Part shown: positions 12,001 to 23,066 of the stretch, in pieces
Layout: the number at the start of each line of letters is the position of its first letter
How positions within the stretch are numbered: position 1 is the first letter of the stretch
Assembly (NCBI RefSeq): GCF_014633365.1
Contig: NC_068349.1
Span: 37,773,192-37,837,191, forward strand
Source of the DNA: Diospyros lotus
Lineage: Eukaryota; Streptophyta; Magnoliopsida; Ericales; Ebenaceae
Direction: 5' to 3'
DNA length: 64,000 nucleotides
Program-made: the position numbers and the translations under genes
Notes under the pieces: generated by a model
The model's input: only the letters and a program-made list of their open reading frames with translations
Databases searched by the model: none
What the model was told of the DNA's origin: nothing

Positions 12001-15000
12001 CTAAGTTCATTATATTTGACCAAGATAAGGTGTTTACGAGCCATTTTTGGAGGGAGTTGATGAAGAACATGGCCACTAAACTCAACCTATCAACAACCTA
12101 CCACCCCCAATCTGATGGGCAGACAAAAAGGGTAAATCAAAGCGTAGAAACCTACCTCCGATGCATGTGTTTGTTGCAGCCCAAGAGTTGGCATAGGTGG
12201 TTGGCTTTGGCCCAAGAGTTGGTATAACTCTAGCCACCATGCCTCTATAAAAATGTCACCATTTGAGGCTGTATTTGGGTATAAACCCCCTATCCTACCA
12301 GCCACTGAAGGGCATACCACAACCACAGTAGTTGAGGAGTATTTATAGCAGAGGAGGGGGGGTGTTGCAACAACTTAAGCAGGAGCTGTCATCAGCTCAA
12401 AACTGGATGAAGCAATATGCATATAGGAGGAGGAGTGACTGGGAGTTCGAAGTTGGGGAAAATGTTTACCTAAGGCTCAGGTATCCTCATATGAAGTCCA
12501 TCTCCCAAGGGCAAGTATCTAAGTTCAGCCCTAAGTACTTCGGTCCATTCCCCATAACAGCTAGGGTAGGCAAAGTGGCCTACTGCTTGCAGCTACCAGC
12601 ACTTCCTAAGGAGAAAGAAGCCACAAAGGAGCCATAAGCTATAATGGAAATATGACTGTCTACCACCAAGGAGCCCCTCTCATCCAAGTGCTGGTCAGGT
12701 GGAAAAAGGAGGATCTTCGGGGGAGGACACCTGGGAATACCTTCCCCAATTGCTACAACAATTTCCAAGGGCAGCCAGCCTCTTGAATATTTCTTGAGGA
12801 CAAGAAATTGCTGAAGGGAGGGGTATTGTCACGAGACGTAATGAAGGCCGAATTTTTTTAAATTTTGCTACGGATTTTGTTGCTATTAATTGTATTCTTT
12901 TACTGTTTTTAATTTTACTTTCCTTTTCCAGATGGATAGTTTGTTAGCTAGGACAACCAGGTGTAAAGGTGGCTAGAATAGGACAAAAATAGTTGATTAT
13001 AGGAGAGGTGATTTGCTGTGGCAGCACCCTTAGAGCAAACTATATAAGCTCTTGAATCCTACAGTAAGAGGCTATCGAAAATCAATCAAAAAATTTGATT
13101 TCTTCTTCTCTCAAACTTTTCTCTCTTCAATCTTCCTCTCTTACTTACTCTCTTCTTCACTCTCCCTCCATTCTTCTTCACTGTTCTCCAGCACACCCTT
13201 CTAATTCACACTGAATTAGAAGAGTTGCTATTGTCACAGCATAGCAGTGATATCAAAGACAGTAGGTAATTATGGAGAAAGATTCATTGTAAATCAATTA
13301 ATGAATTTTATAAAGATATAGTATCAAAATGGTAACTAGAAATAGAAAACTCATAATCCAAAATTGACCTTTAAAAGTAACTTCATCTAAAAATATATGA
13401 CTGGAATACAACAAGGACAACAACATCAATCACAAGCCTTGATCCCACTAGATGGGGTTGGTGACTAAAACACAAGAAATCTAGAAAATAAATAACTACT
13501 ACTCTTAAGTATGAGTGTCCCTCTAGTTTTTGCATAATCAAATCTTGATAATAAAGAGAAAAGAGCTATGTGTATTTTTCTGCAATTGATGACAGAAGAA
13601 AATTGGCAAAATTTGATTGATGTTTGGCTTTCTGGTTATTCTGATTTCAATTAGTCTTTGTTACTTAAATTTTAGTTGAGAGTATTTTCATGAAAATTTA
13701 AATGTTTCTATTTTGAATTTACGTTGTGTCCTTGTCAAACTTATTGGAACAACTGATGCTAATGGTTGTAGCAAATTTCCTTCTGCTTAAGCAAATAGAA
13801 AGAGCTTAGAGATTTTCATTGCTAATATCAGCATCTTTTTGTTTTTAGTTACTAAGTATGATATCCAATGGATTGCATCCCTCTGAACCTAGATTTTGTT
13901 TTTTCACCATCAATACTTTTAAATTTGGGACTTTCTTAGAAGCTTTTTTTTTGTATTTTGATTAACAGAAGCAATTTCAATTCACATTTCTTGTTAGTCT
14001 CTTCTTCTACACGCCAATCTTTTCTGCAGCACACTGTTTTCTTGAAAATAGCATAGCAAAGGCTGAGTTGAGAACTTGTGACACCCTTCAGCTTGACTGC
14101 ACTGCTTTTTGGCTCTAGTATTGCTCACTGACCATAAGGATGCTCACAGCATCTCTCAACTCAGCCATGGGAATTGTGCGTCCAAACACCAGCACCTTAT
14201 GGGGCATCTTTGAATTTGATGTCCACTGTGCTTGCCACAAGGGCTCTCTATACAGTTGCCCAATAAAAGGCCATTTTACAGAGTGCTTCATGGGGTAGCT
14301 TGACAAGCTGCTCTTTATGCATGCTAGGAGTACCCCAATGGCTCCAACATGTCCAATTCCATAGGGTGAATCTGGGCCTACAAGCTTGTGACTATTAGGA
14401 CTTGGTGGGATGAAAGCTGGAGTTAGGGTTTGTCAGGGTCTGATCCTCTGGTCCAAATAATGTTTACCTCTATCTATTCATAAAGAAAGAGAATTTGAAG
14501 CTAGTCCACGTACCTAGCTGTATGCTTTGGGTTATGGCTCCAAGGTATCTATCATCTGCTGGCACTTCTCCATTGACATCACTGTGTCCTTACAAGTGCC
14601 AACTGCCACATCCTGTTCCTTATGTGGTGTCACTCCATTCATAGGATTTCAGGTCACAACCTGTGACTGTGCTCCTTACATGTTGGCTCTCTGGGCTAAT
14701 CCCTCGATAAATTTGGACTTTAGACCTCCATCAACAGAGGGATCCACACATATAAACAATACGCCTTATTGATCCTGTCCCAACTTCTCCCCCCCCCCCC
14801 CCCCTCCTTTTCTCTTCCCAACTGGCAGTTCCTGTGCCAACTCATTGCCTACCTTAAGTCACATAACACAATTGACCAACCTAATTCTTCCAGTTTTATG
14901 TATTGTGTCCATCATTTTCCCTGACTAAATGAAAGAATTGGAAATTTAAACTTTAATAATCTTCCCATGCTCTCGAGTTTGGGAGTTAAAAATAAAGTTG

Positions 15001-17892
15001 ACACTTGGAGACACACACAAACAGGCAACCATTATTCTTAAATCAGTGCCAATTTTTGTTAAAGTAGTTGTTGTTATATATCTTCTTTTGGATTGGGTTT
15101 CTCATTGATTGGAGTCATCCTAGATGAATCCCCCTCCTTTGAGCTATGTCATACATCTTTTCACTTGTGTTCATTTGCACACTATTTTCCTGTGCCATAT
15201 ATTATTTCTTTGCAGTTAGTGCTGGATGTCCTGAGGAGCAGATTCTGAATAGTAACCAGCCTGAGGCCGATGATGGTGTAGGCTCTGAAAATCAAGATGA
15301 GGAGGTTGTTGCAATGATTGACGAATCACTTTCAGGTGTTGGACTGATTTTAATTCTAGTCTTTGCATTTTTCTTGTGAATCTACTTGCCTAACTTCACA
15401 GGACCAATTTTGGTCCTGGAATGTTTTTAAGTTCTGGAGAGGGAAAAGAAATTGTCTTGATCTCATTGTTGTGCCAATCAAATTTGTAAATCATGACTAA
15501 TCTGGGTTAGGCATGAAGTCTATCGAAAGGCTGTATTTATGCAGCCTACTGTGCATGAGATGTTACCTCCACATTTCAAGCTCTTGATGCTCCGATTTGT
15601 GATGGGGTAATAGTATCACTGCATCAAACCCGGACTACTGCTGTAGCCAATTATTGTTATTGTTCACCTCTTGTCGCAAAAATATCAGGCATGCAGTTTA
15701 TTTTTTTAGGAGATGAAGCTGCAAATAGTAATGATTCAAACTGGAGCATGGATTGTTCAACAGTTCTGAGAGTTAAAACTTTGCACATAAGTTCTCCAAT
15801 TTTAGCAGCTAAAAGTCCATTTTTCTACAAGGTAATTTTCCATTATTTTGTTTAATTTGTACAATTTCTTTATGGTGCTTATTTTGGTTTGTCATATCAC
15901 TGATGTAGTTATTCTCAAATGGAATGAGGGAGTCAGAGCAGCGGCAAGTAACCTTACGAATCAATGCCTCTGGTATGGATTAAAACTTCATTCATCCTGC
16001 TTCCTGGATGGTACTTATGGCTTTTTTGACTATTTCTCAATTTCACATAACTAGTTATTCAAATCCACTGTTTGAAGGATAGATAACTTACATATTTCTT
16101 ATTCTGCTATAGTAAGATGGTTGTGTGTGTTTTGGGTCATACTGGTTCCATTAGAATGATTCCTCTCGCTTATGATCTGTTAGAAAAGAATCGGCTCTGT
16201 TAAGTAACATTTCTGCTACCTAAATAATACCTTCTTTTTCTCATGCATACAGAGGAAGCTGCTCTCATGGAACTACTGAACTTTATGTATAGCAATACCT
16301 TATCTACAAGTAGTGCTCCTGCTTTGCTAGATGTGTTGATGGCTGCAGATAAGTTCGAGGTTGTTTCATGCATGAGGTACTGCAGCCGACTGTTGCGCAA
16401 TCTGCCTATGACACCTGAGTCTGCGTTGCTATATCTAGAGCTTCCTTCTAGTGTCTTAATGGCTGAAGCTGTTCTGCCCTTAACAGATGCTGCAAAGCAG
16501 TACCTTGCTGCCCGTTATAAAGATATATCCAAGTAAGCATCACTTTTCATATTTGAGGCATCCTCTTGGCTTCTTTAGATTTTTTTTGTGGTGTTGTTTT
16601 ACTTCATTCATACAGTTTTGATGCGAATCCCCCTTCTATTCATCTTTAATGGTTTCCTCTTTGTTGTTAATTTGATTGCCTTGTTATATTTTGAGTAGCT
16701 AGGTTGAGTAATTTTGGTTAATGCCATAAGAAGCATGCTATTTAGAAAAGGTTTCCAAAAACATTTGCCCACTCATAAGAAGTGGCTGTTCGAATCTCAC
16801 TCATTAGATGCTGCTTCTCTTTATTTGGATGATACATTTTGATTACCAGGTTGGCAAGCTTTAGAAGCTGTTTCTCTAATGGTCTCACTTGCTGGAAAAC
16901 ATGTAAAAATGCTCAAAATCTCTTGTTTTGTGATCTTCATTATTTTCCTTAGCCATCGTACTTTATGCAGGAAAATGACTCTTCTTGAGCTTGATTCATA
17001 CAAAATTCATGAGCAGTGAACAGCATTTGCCGGCTGCTGCTACTCTGTTTGAAATTTCTGTTCGCGAATCCTTTTCAGGTTCCAAAATGAGGTTATGAGC
17101 CTTCCCCTAGCTGGAATTGAGGCAATTTTGTCTAGCGATGAGATCCAGATGGCATCGGAGGACGCTGTCTATGACTTCGTGTTGAAGTGGGCGAGGACCC
17201 ATTACCCGAAAGTGGAGGAGCGGAGGGAGATCCTGGGTTCCCGCCTCGGCCGTTTCATCCGCTTCCCTTACATGACCTGCCGAAAGCTCAAGAAGGTTCT
17301 GCAATGCAACGACTTCGACCATGAGCTCGCATCCAAGGTTGTGCTGGAGGCTCTCTTCTTCAAGGCCGAGGCTCCACACCGACAGCGGACCCTAGCTGCA
17401 GAGGAGTCCGCCACCACCAACAGACGCTTCATCGAGCGAGCCTATAAGTACCGACCGGTGAAGGTGGTCGAGTTCGAACTTCCCCGGCAGCAGTGCGTGG
17501 TGTACCTCGACCTGAAGCGGGAGGAGTGCGTGAATCTGTTCCCATCCGGAAGGGTGTATTCTCAGGCGTTCCACCTCGGCGGGCAGGGGTTCTTCCTCTC
17601 CGCGCATTGCAACATGGACCAGCAGAGCTCTTTCCACTGCTTCGGCCTGTTCCTCGGGATGCAAGAGAAGGGATCGGTCACTTTCGAAGTCGATTACGAG
17701 TTTGCCGCGAGGTCGAAGCCAACAGAAGAGTACATCAGCAAGTACAAGGGCAGCTACATTTTCACCGGCGGCAAGGCGGTTGGGTACCGGAACTTGTTCG
17801 CCATACCGTGGAACACTTTCCTGGCGGAGGACAGCCTTTTCTTCATCAACGGCGTGCTTCACCTCAGGGCTGAGCTTACTATCAGGCACTGA
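6058..17892 (+). CDS. BTB/POZ-BACK protein, POB1/LRB type, 6 exons, 542 aa
   Basis: Exons are 6058-6286, 15216-15335, 15710-15831, 15909-15972, 16253-16532 and 17079-17892; all join in frame (1629 nt). The N-terminus has a basic patch RHRKRRRE (residues 63-70), a likely nuclear signal. The BTB domain (about 127-225) contains [19 protein letters not shown] and [12 protein letters not shown] follows (about 240-345); the C-terminal half carries [20 protein letters not shown] and [20 protein letters not shown]. These match POB1/LIGHT-RESPONSE BTB proteins, substrate adaptors of CUL3 E3 ligases that act in the nucleus on phytochromes and PIF3 (family knowledge). ATG 6058 is the first ATG of the open frame, which extends upstream without one. 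Intron 1 is 8.9 kb and hosts a Ty3 element. The last exon is much GC-richer than the others. Confidence 0.93.
6691..7007. repeat. Intron-1 segmental duplication, copy A
   Basis: This stretch resembles 13601-13894 over its whole length, for example TTTCTGGTTATTCTGAT, TCAATTAGTCTTTGTT and CCCTCTGAACCTAGATT in the same order. The copies differ by scattered substitutions and small indels. It lies upstream of the Ty3 element in intron 1 of the BTB gene. Confidence 0.8.
7586..7796. mobile_element. MITE with long terminal inverted repeats
   Basis: The left end GGGGAATGCTAACCATTGCC (7586) is mirrored by GGCAATGGTTAGCATTACCC at the right (ends 7795). The arms continue as CAAGGTGC...GCACCTTGTTTTC on the left and GAAAACAAGGTGCAC on the right. 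Length is about 210 bp with no coding capacity. Both flanks are A-rich (AAAAA/ACAAAAA), so a target duplication cannot be fixed. It lies in intron 1 of the BTB gene. Confidence 0.75.
7882..8289 (+). repeat. 5' LTR of Ty3 element
   Basis: 408 bp, TG..CA ends. A TATA-like CTATATAA (8084-8091) is followed by a CT-rich downstream region, consistent with an LTR promoter. The paired LTR at 12827 differs by many substitutions and a few indels, more than the Ty1 element's LTRs near 57-62 kb, so this insertion looks older. Confidence 0.92.
8292..8303 (+). other. Primer-binding site (iMet tRNA)
   Basis: TGGTATTAGAGC lies two bases after the 5' LTR and matches the usual plant TGGTATCAGAGC with one change. 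Confidence 0.8.
8341..9419 (+). pseudogene. gag: Ty3 gag (broken)
   Basis: A possible start is ATG 8341, but that frame stops after about 23 codons. The clearest piece is 8755-9372, with the retrotransposon gag signature [19 protein letters not shown] and [16 protein letters not shown] zinc knuckle follows across an in-frame TAA at 9370 ([17 protein letters not shown]), so the nucleocapsid motif is interrupted by a nonsense change. No product is expected. Confidence 0.85.
9501..12790 (+). pseudogene. pol: Ty3 pol: protease, RT, RNase H, integrase (broken)
   Basis: Protease carries [11 protein letters not shown] (about 9592-9624). RT spans about 10090-10970 with [17 protein letters not shown] and FFDDILVCS (about 10637-10663) but is split by stops (10360) and shifts. 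RNase H follows (10985-11400; [19 protein letters not shown] and LAADALSR). Integrase has the zinc-binding stretch around 11600-11770, frameshifted near 11640, and a core with [12 protein letters not shown] and FDQDKVFTS. The position normally holding the third acidic catalytic residue reads GQTKRVNQ instead of the usual GQTERVNQ. A C-terminal tail ([11 protein letters not shown], then [11 protein letters not shown]) resembles the end of plant chromoviral integrases. Several stops and frameshifts make it inactive. Confidence 0.9.
12814..12826 (+). other. Polypurine tract of Ty3 element
   Basis: AAGGGAGGGGTAT directly before the 3' LTR at 12827. Confidence 0.8.
12827..13252 (+). repeat. 3' LTR of Ty3 element
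   Basis: 426 bp and co-linear with 7882-8289. Its end has decayed to TGATA. It carries short insertions relative to the left LTR, such as a T/A-rich insertion near 12855 and TTACTTACTC near 13141. Confidence 0.92.
13601..13894. repeat. Intron-1 segmental duplication, copy B
   Basis: Diverged direct repeat of 6691-7007, placed downstream of the Ty3 element. Anchors include TCAATTAGTCTTTGTT and CCCTCTGAACCTAGATTTT. Confidence 0.8.
13895..15215. other. Remainder of BTB intron 1
   Basis: No domain was recognised here. A 63-codon minus-strand open frame (14306-14115) is moderately GC-rich but matches nothing I know. A C homopolymer lies at about 14790-14804. The intron ends at TTTCTTTGCAG before the exon at 15216. 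Confidence 0.5.
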
Positions 17893-18148
17893 CTGATAGA
17901 AAAAGCTTTTTCTTCTTGGACTTCCTTCTTCTTCTTGCTTGCTGAGAACTAACCTTCCTTCCAGTGCTTCCTCTTTGTATGGTTGGTTGCTAGCACCAGT
18001 GTTCCTTGTTTATATGCGTCAGATGAAGAGTATCTGTACCCTTGCTGTTAACTCCTCTAATATCTGTATGTAGTTGGTATATCGGAAGGATCTTAATTTT
18101 TTAGTCTCATCATTTCTCGAAGATTAAAATTATTTTCAATCTGGACTG

Positions 18149-18270
18149 TATTTATTTTTTGTAATTTAAATTATAAAATATTTTAAATGTATCTTAATAT
18201 AGTATATAGAAATCAAGGGTTCTTATGGGTACTTAAAATATTTTATAATTCAGATTATAAAAAATAAGTA
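18149..18270. repeat. AT-rich fold-back element with 41-nt arms
   Basis: The left arm (18149-18189) and right arm (18230-18270) are inverted copies with roughly six mismatches; both centre on AAAATATTTTATAATT or its complement. A 40-nt loop separates them. It may be a small MITE or a hairpin-forming 3' sequence. Confidence 0.6.
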
Positions 18271-19068
18271 TAATTTTTGAAAATTGTGATTTTTTTTTTC
18301 AAATATAAATATGTTATGGGTATTTTTTGAACTATTTTTTATGGACTAGACTTGATCCAGTGAATCGGTCCAATTATTTGAAGCCCAACAGACGTAAGGC
18401 TGAGCTTGTCAGAACAAGGTTATACATTATAGAGATTCGAGCTTAGATCGCAGAACTAAACAAGTTTCTAGTAATGCTCCTAGCTCGTTGGCTTAATCAA
18501 ATAAGCTCTTTGTGATACTTCTAGCTCACTGGTCTAATCGTTTAACTCACATAACAACAAGGCCGCAGAATAAACGAAAACGGGATTTATTTACTTTATC
18601 TGAAGCAAATCAAATCCTTGGCAATGCGGAATTTGTTCCCAATTTTATGGAGATGATAAGGATACTTTGTTCCCCATGATATCATCCTTCTATTTTTGAA
18701 TTTTATGTACATTGTAAATATCACACACTATAAATATGGGTCAAATATCGTTAAAAAGAAAGAATAAAATATAAACAATAATATATTATTATTCTGTTAG
18801 AAGAATCAGAGGACAATCGTGAACTAGGTATCATTCTGGTCGAATCACGTAAAAAACTTCATTGCGTACTGTCTATCATTTGTTTTACTCGTTCATCATC
18901 TTTGCATTTATGCTCATTAACTCATTACAGATTTACGAATCATGCTCGTCTAACTCTAAATGTTAATAAAATATATATATAATTATAAATTATAAAAAAA
19001 AATTCCTTAAAATGATAGAGGGTAATTTTATTTTAGTTGGATTGATTATATGGTTATAAACTTATAAT

Positions 19069-19246
19069 CAGGGGCGGATCCAGCAAGTTGGGGTGGGGTG
19101 GGCTGGGACTGGGCTGGGTTGGGTCAAGGGTGGGCTGGGGTTGGGCTAAAATGAATTTAGGGTAAATTTTTGTATTAAAATTTTAATTTTTTTGTGGGTT
19201 GCCCTGGGCTTCAGCCCAGGGCAGCTCACATGTGTATCCGCCCCTG
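19069..19246. mobile_element. hAT-type MITE, family B copy 1
   Basis: 178 bp, ends CAGGGGCGGATCC and GGATAC-type mirrored ATCCGCCCCTG. It is flanked by a perfect 8-bp duplication CTTATAAT (19061-19068 and 19247-19254), diagnostic of hAT insertion. Near the right end is a perfect hairpin GCCCTGGGCT/AGCCCAGGGC, and the left part is rich in GGGCTGGG. A second copy is at 41144-41310. Confidence 0.92.
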
Positions 19247-19936
19247 CTTATAATAATACTGTCTTAATATTTATTTTTAAGAAAAAATAATAGTTAAAAT
19301 TATAGACAGAAATAACATATTAAATAGTGATTATTGGCTGAAATTATTTAAAATAATTTAGTCAAAATTGATATTTTGGTTTTAAATTGGAGGAATTCAT
19401 AGAACTCAAAAGTAGATTAAAGTTTTCATAACATAAAATTTCTTTAAGAATGGCTATAGCTTTTTTAGATCATATTATTAGAATCTTTTGAATTATATCT
19501 TGAACTATATAATGTATCACAAATGATAAAAATATTTTTCGTGTCTCACCGTCTTGGATTGTAAGATATTTTAATTATGTGTCTCACCGTCTTATCTCAT
19601 TGTCTAATATTTTAATTACATTATGTAATTTAAAATATAAGTCATGATATATTAATAATATATTTCTTTTTTTTTAAAGGAAGATTTTACGGAAGAAGTT
19701 TTGGAGAGGAATTGACCAAGAGTTGTCGATCCGCCTGTCAACCACATCATCTCTTTAATAGTCAAGAGAGGCTGCGAGAATGGCTTGTATTTTTTTAATA
19801 TCCATTTTAATCCAGAAGGAGGTTGGTGTAATTTTTGAATAGTGAGAATAGAAGTTGTAATTTGATAAAAAATTCAGGGGCCAGTAATTTTGTCGATATA
19901 TATATATGGGGATATCAGATACCAATAGCATTATTC

Positions 19937-19943
19937 TTATATA
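19937..19943 (+). promoter_or_regulatory. TATA box of eIF1A gene
   Basis: TTATATA lies about 87 bp before the eIF1A ATG, the right spacing for a transcription start near 19970 and a leader of about 60 nt. A CCAAT occurs close by at 19922. Confidence 0.55.
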
Positions 19944-20029
19944 GAAGGCCGAGAACCTGGGACGGGTTCGTTGCTATATCCAGACGCAACAAGAGCCGCA
20001 CGATCTAGGGTTCATCGTTCTTCGCAGAG

Positions 20030-20467
20030 ATGCCGAAGAACAAGGGAAAGGGAGGGAAGAACCGGAAGAGAGGAAAGAACGAGGCCGACGACGAGAAGCG
20101 AGAGCTCGTGTTCAAGGAAGATGGCCAAGAGTACGCGCAGGTCCTCCGCATGCTCGGCAACGGCCGGTGCGAGGCCACGTGCATCGACGGCACCAAGAGG
20201 CTCTGCCACATCCGCGGCAAGATGCACAAGAAGGTCTGGATCGCCGCCGGCGACATCATCCTCGTTGGCCTCCGGGACTACCAGGACGACAAGGCCGATG
20301 TCATCCTCAAGTACATGCCTGACGAGGCCAGGCTCTTGAAGGCCTACGGGGAGCTCCCGGAGAGCACGAGGCTCAACGAAGGTATCGCCGGTGGGCTCGA
20401 CGAGGAGGACGATGGTGCGGGTGATGACTATATCGAGTTCGAGGACGAAGATATCGACAAAATCTAG
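20030..20467 (+). CDS. Translation initiation factor eIF1A, 145 aa, intronless
   Basis: A single open frame begins with the basic tail [20 protein letters not shown] and is followed by an OB-fold S1-like core (about residues 28-100: [20 protein letters not shown], then [20 protein letters not shown]). It ends in an acidic tail [10 protein letters not shown] that corresponds to the eIF5B-contacting C-terminus. Length equals the usual 143-146 aa of plant eIF1A. Family role: cytoplasmic, binds the 40S A site, and helps scanning and start-codon selection. The coding region is GC-rich against very AT-rich flanks. Plant eIF1A genes are often intronless, so a retrocopy origin is not implied. Confidence 0.97.
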   Translation: MPKNKGKGGKNRKRGKNEADDEKRELVFKEDGQEYAQVLRMLGNGRCEATCIDGTKRLCHIRGKMHKKVWIAAGDIILVGLRDYQDDKADVILKYMPDEARLLKAYGELPESTRLNEGIAGGLDEEDDGAGDDYIEFEDEDIDKI

Positions 20468-23066
20468 GGTTTGAAAATTTTCTACTGTTTAATCTCTCTG
20501 TCTCTCTAGTTCTATAAATCACACGTTACTGGTCTCTATGTGTAAGGTTTGTATCTATAATTTTGTCTCGTTAACTTATGCTACTTGATGAGTTTGATGA
20601 AATAATATTGCCCTATCTTTCAATTGTTCCGTGTTTCTTTGTTGTTTGGATACATGTGGCCTGTAAGTGATTGTTCAATTTATGTATGTACTTATTGAGG
20701 AGGAGAGATTTGATGAGCTTGATGCGATAGCTTTGTGCTGTTATGTGGCTCTTCATTTGTTGTGTTGGATATATGGTTTCTTTAATCTTCGGCAAAGAAA
20801 GTTAGTTAATGGTTTTTGCTGATGAATTCAGCTGTATTAATTGGTATTCTTCTTGTTTCATTAGTTGAACGATGATGAAATGAGAGCTCTGATGTACCTA
20901 CTGCTGCATGAATATTTGGGGAAGGTGTGAACTATGAGGATCTGCCTTGGGTGTTGTATGTGTTTAGCTTCTAATAACAAATTACTTCGAGGGTTGCATT
21001 ACATAACCAAATTCCACTGTAAAATCATCAACATGAATTCTTGTCAAAATATGATTGGAGAGTTAAGATTCATGTTGCTGATTTAGTGAGTTGATTGGGT
21101 CAAAATTGTTAGTTATGATTGGGTCTTTGATTCTATTTGCTGATTGGGTTGAGATAATTTCGTTGTTTTTAAATTTAAATCCAGCAATAAATCTTATTTT
21201 CTTGTTATTCAGTTGACATGTATTGCCTATTTAAAGACATGATGATGTGAATAAAATAATGAGGTTACAGCCTTCACATTCATGGTTTTTTTCTTTCTAC
21301 AGTTTTTGTTCGTTAACTTCATAGCTACAAATGTCTCTATAATTCCAACAGGATTTAGGCTTGGGATGATAATGGTAGTTGTTGGAAATATGTCCATGTC
21401 CATTTTGTCTAAGTTTTACACTCTTATCGGTTCTCATGTTAACATTAGCAAGAGCTAATTTGGGAGAACGGTTATGTAGAGAAACATTGAATATGGGTTT
21501 AGGGCTTTGCTCAGCTGGAAATAAAATCTTTCAGAACCCACTTTGCATGGTAAATAACTTGATTGTGATCCTGCTTGTCCTAATATTTGTGTTTTAGTTC
21601 GAACATTTCGAGATGCATGGGTTCATATTCTTTGAAAGGGATTAAATTTGTTTTGGTTTGCTGTGCTATGTACATATGGATACTTCTAAGGAGCAGCAAA
21701 CATAGATTGGTCACAGTTTTATCTCCACCAGTTTGAGCATTCACAGTCTCAGTATTAAGTAGTTAGGGTGTGTTTGATAGCATTTAGTTGGAAAAGAAAA
21801 CATTTTTCAACTTGCATGGAAAACAAAAACCACCCCCCTCCCCCCAGATGGGATTTTTCATGGAAAATAGGTCAAAACATGCTTTAATGGTTATACCATG
21901 GAATTCAATTTTATGGAAAATGCATTGTGTCAAACAGCAAAGATGGAATTTAATTATTTGGATGTGATATTTTCCATGGAATTTCCATGCTATCAAAACG
22001 CACCCTTAGTGTTTTATGCCTTTTATGTTACACAAGAATATGTAAAAGGAAAAATAAATAGTGGTGGAGAAGGTGTATCAAAGTAGGAGCCCAGCAACCT
22101 ATTAGGACAGTAGAGGGAAAAGGAAAAATTTGGACTGTCTGGTGTCTACACCTCAAAGCTGGAACAACTTTCTAGGACTGCAATTCCAGAACATTGAAGG
22201 TGGCATGATAAGCTGCATTCCAATTGTTGGCCAGCAAAAACCATTGTAAGGTTTTTAAAGCTATTGGCATGTGACATGGTGCTATTTCTCTGCCATCGTA
22301 TAGTATTAAGCTGCTTGCAGTTACTAGTGCAGTAGCATATTCAATCATTTGAGTGCATGAGTTGTGTGTTGTGGTTTAGGGTTTAGCAGTGGCCTTGATT
22401 GTGGCCACCTTGGCATCCCCAATGTGCACTTCTAGAAAGAGATTTTCATGTATCTGTTCCTGATTTCTTTAGTTCTTCTAGTTACTTGCATCCAGATGTT
22501 TATGTTGCATGGTATACTATTTTTGAGTGAGTCAGTTTGCACTTACCTGTTCCTAAGATTTTCTTGAACGATAGAAAATTCATCATTTGTTGTTATCTAA
22601 GGTGGTTGTAGTAAGGAAGCTTCCTGTGAGCATCACTGCGCCATGCTGAGGCAATAAAACTGACTTTTAGGGGTCTATTCCTCATCCTAGTTTAGCAGTT
22701 TGAAGTAGTAGATGATATTTTAGGAAGGAGATCATTTCTTAGGCATAGAAGCAGTGAATGACCAGATGTGGGGTGTATCTGACAGAAAGATTTTAGTTCC
22801 ATAATGGCAGTGTTCCGTTTGTCAAAGGAACTGTTGACTAGAAAGCGTTACTCATAGCTAGAGCATAGACTTCTTTTGTTCTTTCCTTTCTCTTCTTTCT
22901 CACCTTTGTTTTAGTTTTGGCATGAAATAAACTTCTGTTGATTGCTTTAAGCACTCTCTTAGAATAACCTACTACCACTTAAGCGTTTGCAATTCATCAG
23001 TAGATAGGTTGTGTTCTTTCAGCTTTATTTCAATTGTGAGCTGAGAAAGATGTTTTACATGCTAAT
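20468..23066. other. Intergenic region, eIF1A to GDSL gene
   Basis: The first 150-250 bases are probable eIF1A 3' UTR. The remainder has no recognisable coding exon apart from chance open frames; it holds a Tourist-like MITE (21766-22005). The two flanking genes are convergent, so both 3' ends face this interval. Confidence 0.6.
21766..22005. mobile_element. Harbinger/Tourist-like MITE
   Basis: 240 bp. The left end GGGTGTGTTTGATAGCA is mirrored by TGCTATCAAAACGCACCC on the right. Both ends are bordered by TTA (21763-21765 and 22006-22008), the typical PIF/Harbinger target duplication. The interior contains further self-complementary TTCCATGGAA-type stretches. Confidence 0.8.

Larger units (their letters stand above)
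7882..13252 (+). mobile_element. Ty3/gypsy LTR retrotransposon, degenerate, in BTB intron 1
   Basis: Two LTRs (7882-8289 and 12827-13252) begin TGTCA; the left ends TGACA and the right TGATA. Flanks TCAAT (7877-7881) and TCAAA (13253-13257) fit a 5-bp target duplication with one change. The primer-binding site TGGTATTAGAGC (8292-8303) matches initiator Met-tRNA with one mismatch, and a purine tract AAGGGAGGGG precedes the 3' LTR. The internal order gag, protease, reverse transcriptase, RNase H, integrase is diagnostic of Ty3/gypsy. The short total length (5.4 kb) and the C-terminal tail suggest a chromovirus, perhaps Reina-like; that is inference. The reading frame is broken repeatedly, so the copy is dead. 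Same orientation as the host gene. Confidence 0.95.
17893..20029. other. Intergenic region, BTB gene to eIF1A
   Basis: The first 200-250 bases are probably the 3' UTR of the BTB gene. The rest is AT-rich and contains a long hairpin (18149-18270), a hAT-type MITE (19069-19246) and the eIF1A promoter. No coding sequence was seen. Confidence 0.65.

Noticed and set aside
14115..14306. 63-codon minus-strand frame in BTB intron 1
   Set aside because: No recognisable domain, no splice partners and no repeat support; noted only as part of the intron.
17392..17889. 165-codon minus-strand open frame and 126-codon +frame inside BTB exon 6
   Set aside because: Shadows of a GC-rich coding exon; the sense frame has clear family conservation.
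19971..20339. 122-codon open frame overlapping eIF1A
   Set aside because: Arg/Ser-rich shadow frame of the GC-rich eIF1A coding sequence.
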